Shown here: piece after piece, positions 5,590 through 5,913 of the stretch | Layout of the letters: the number at the start of each line of letters is the position of its first letter | Numbering within the stretch: position 1 is the stretch's first letter | DNA from: an uncultured Ruaniaceae bacterium | Lineage (GTDB): Bacteria > Actinomycetota > Actinomycetes > Actinomycetales > Beutenbergiaceae | Direction of reading: 5' to 3' | Assembly: GCA_938004115.1 (NCBI GenBank) | Contig: CALKWS010000317.1 | Location: 1-5,913 of the forward strand | Length of the DNA stretch: 5,913 bases | Program-made: the position numbers and the translations under genes | Notes under the pieces: generated by a model | The model's input: the letters and a program-made list of their open reading frames with translations, nothing else | Told to the model about the DNA's origin: nothing | Database searches by the model: none

Positions 5590-5880
5590 ATGGCCGAACT
5601 TTCCAGGCTCCCGGGCCCCGTCATCGAACGCTGGGAATGGCAGTACGAAGGTGCGTGCCGGGAGACCGGCTCCGAGATGTTCTTCCACCCCGAGGGTGAG
5701 CGCGGTGCGTCCCGCCGCCGCCGGGACGCCAACGCCAAGGCGATCTGCGCCACCTGCCCGGTGATCGAACAATGCCGCGAGCACGCGCTCAAGGTCCGCG
5801 AACCCTACGGTGTGTGGGGCGGGTTGTCCGAGGACGAGCGCGCAGACATCCTGTCCAGGCGGTTGCGCAAGGCCGGCTGA
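5590..5880 (+). CDS. whiB3: WhiB-family iron-sulfur regulator, WhiD/WhiB3 type
   Basis: This is a 96-residue WhiB-like protein. The four cluster-binding cysteines are at 23, 53, 56 and 62 (C-x29-C-x2-C-x5-C), the same positions as recalled for M. tuberculosis WhiB3, and should hold a redox- and NO-sensitive [4Fe-4S] cluster. The N-terminal LSRLPGP (4-10), FFHPEGERGA (31-40) and REPYGVWGGLSEDER (70-84) closely match Streptomyces WhiD and WhiB3. GVWGG (74-78) is the turn known to contact sigma factor region 4, and the basic tail SRRLRKAG (89-96) is short for DNA contact. AAGGA (5579-5583) lies 6 bases before the ATG. Location next to guaB also fits whiD/whiB3 orthology, since both sit near guaB in Streptomyces and Mycobacterium. 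WhiD acts in sporulation and WhiB3 in redox and lipid metabolism; which applies here is unknown. The stop codon lies inside an 18-bp tandem repeat that continues in frame downstream. Confidence 0.95.
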   Translation: MAELSRLPGPVIERWEWQYEGACRETGSEMFFHPEGERGASRRRRDANAKAICATCPVIEQCREHALKVREPYGVWGGLSEDERADILSRRLRKAG

Positions 5881-5913
5881 CGACGCAAGGCGGGCCGACG
5901 ACGCAAGGCCGGC
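5867..5913 (+). repeat. 18-bp tandem repeat across the whiB stop codon
   Basis: Units are 5867-5884, 5885-5902 and 5903-5913, the last cut by the window edge. Units 1 and 2 share 16 of 18 bases; the 11 visible bases of unit 3 are identical to unit 1. The unit length keeps the whiB frame and encodes a basic RKAGRR-like hexapeptide. Unit 1 has TGA, the stop, where unit 2 has CGA. The array may extend beyond the window. Confidence 0.8.

Noticed and set aside
5410..5792. Two minus-strand frames of about 125 residues across the merR-whiB gap and whiB
   Set aside because: They overlap the whiB gene antisense and the promoter region, have no ribosome site worth noting and no recognisable domain.

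Overview
The window is a stretch of high-GC actinobacterial chromosome. Several features point to Actinomycetota, probably a Micrococcales-like lineage: a WhiB-family regulator, an actinobacterial GuaB3, a septum-formation-type lipoprotein, GTG starts, and apparently leaderless transcripts. The lineage below phylum is inference. No mobile element, CRISPR array, tRNA or rRNA was seen.

Layout from left to right: guaB3 (minus strand, 43-1167); a DnaQ-like DEDDh 3'-5' exonuclease (plus, 1298-2068); a short septum-formation-type lipoprotein (plus, 2301-2750); guaB, the true IMP dehydrogenase (minus, 2770-4293); a MerR-type regulator with a cobalamin-sensor-like C-terminal half (minus, 4290-5372) whose stop codon overlaps the guaB start; and a whiD/whiB3-type iron-sulfur regulator (plus, 5590-5880) transcribed divergently from the MerR gene. 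The lipoprotein gene and guaB converge on a strong hairpin. The guaB3/exonuclease and merR/whiB gaps are divergent promoter regions.

The backbone matches a conserved actinobacterial neighbourhood: whiD-bldM-guaB-guaB3 in Streptomyces and whiB3-sigD-guaB2-guaB3 in Mycobacterium. Two things differ here. A MerR-type gene sits directly upstream of guaB and overlaps it by four bases. Two opposite-strand genes also separate guaB from guaB3, which are usually adjacent. guaB makes XMP from IMP, the committed step to GMP. guaB3 is a paralogue lacking the catalytic cysteine. The MerR protein could tie guaB expression to an unknown signal, while the WhiB protein probably serves a redox or developmental regulon.

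No clearly new multi-gene system is present. The points most worth following up are the degenerate CarH-like sensor coupled to guaB, a perfect 14-bp palindrome in the merR leader, matching leaderless promoter layouts at guaB and guaB3, and an 18-bp in-frame tandem repeat overlapping the whiB stop codon.
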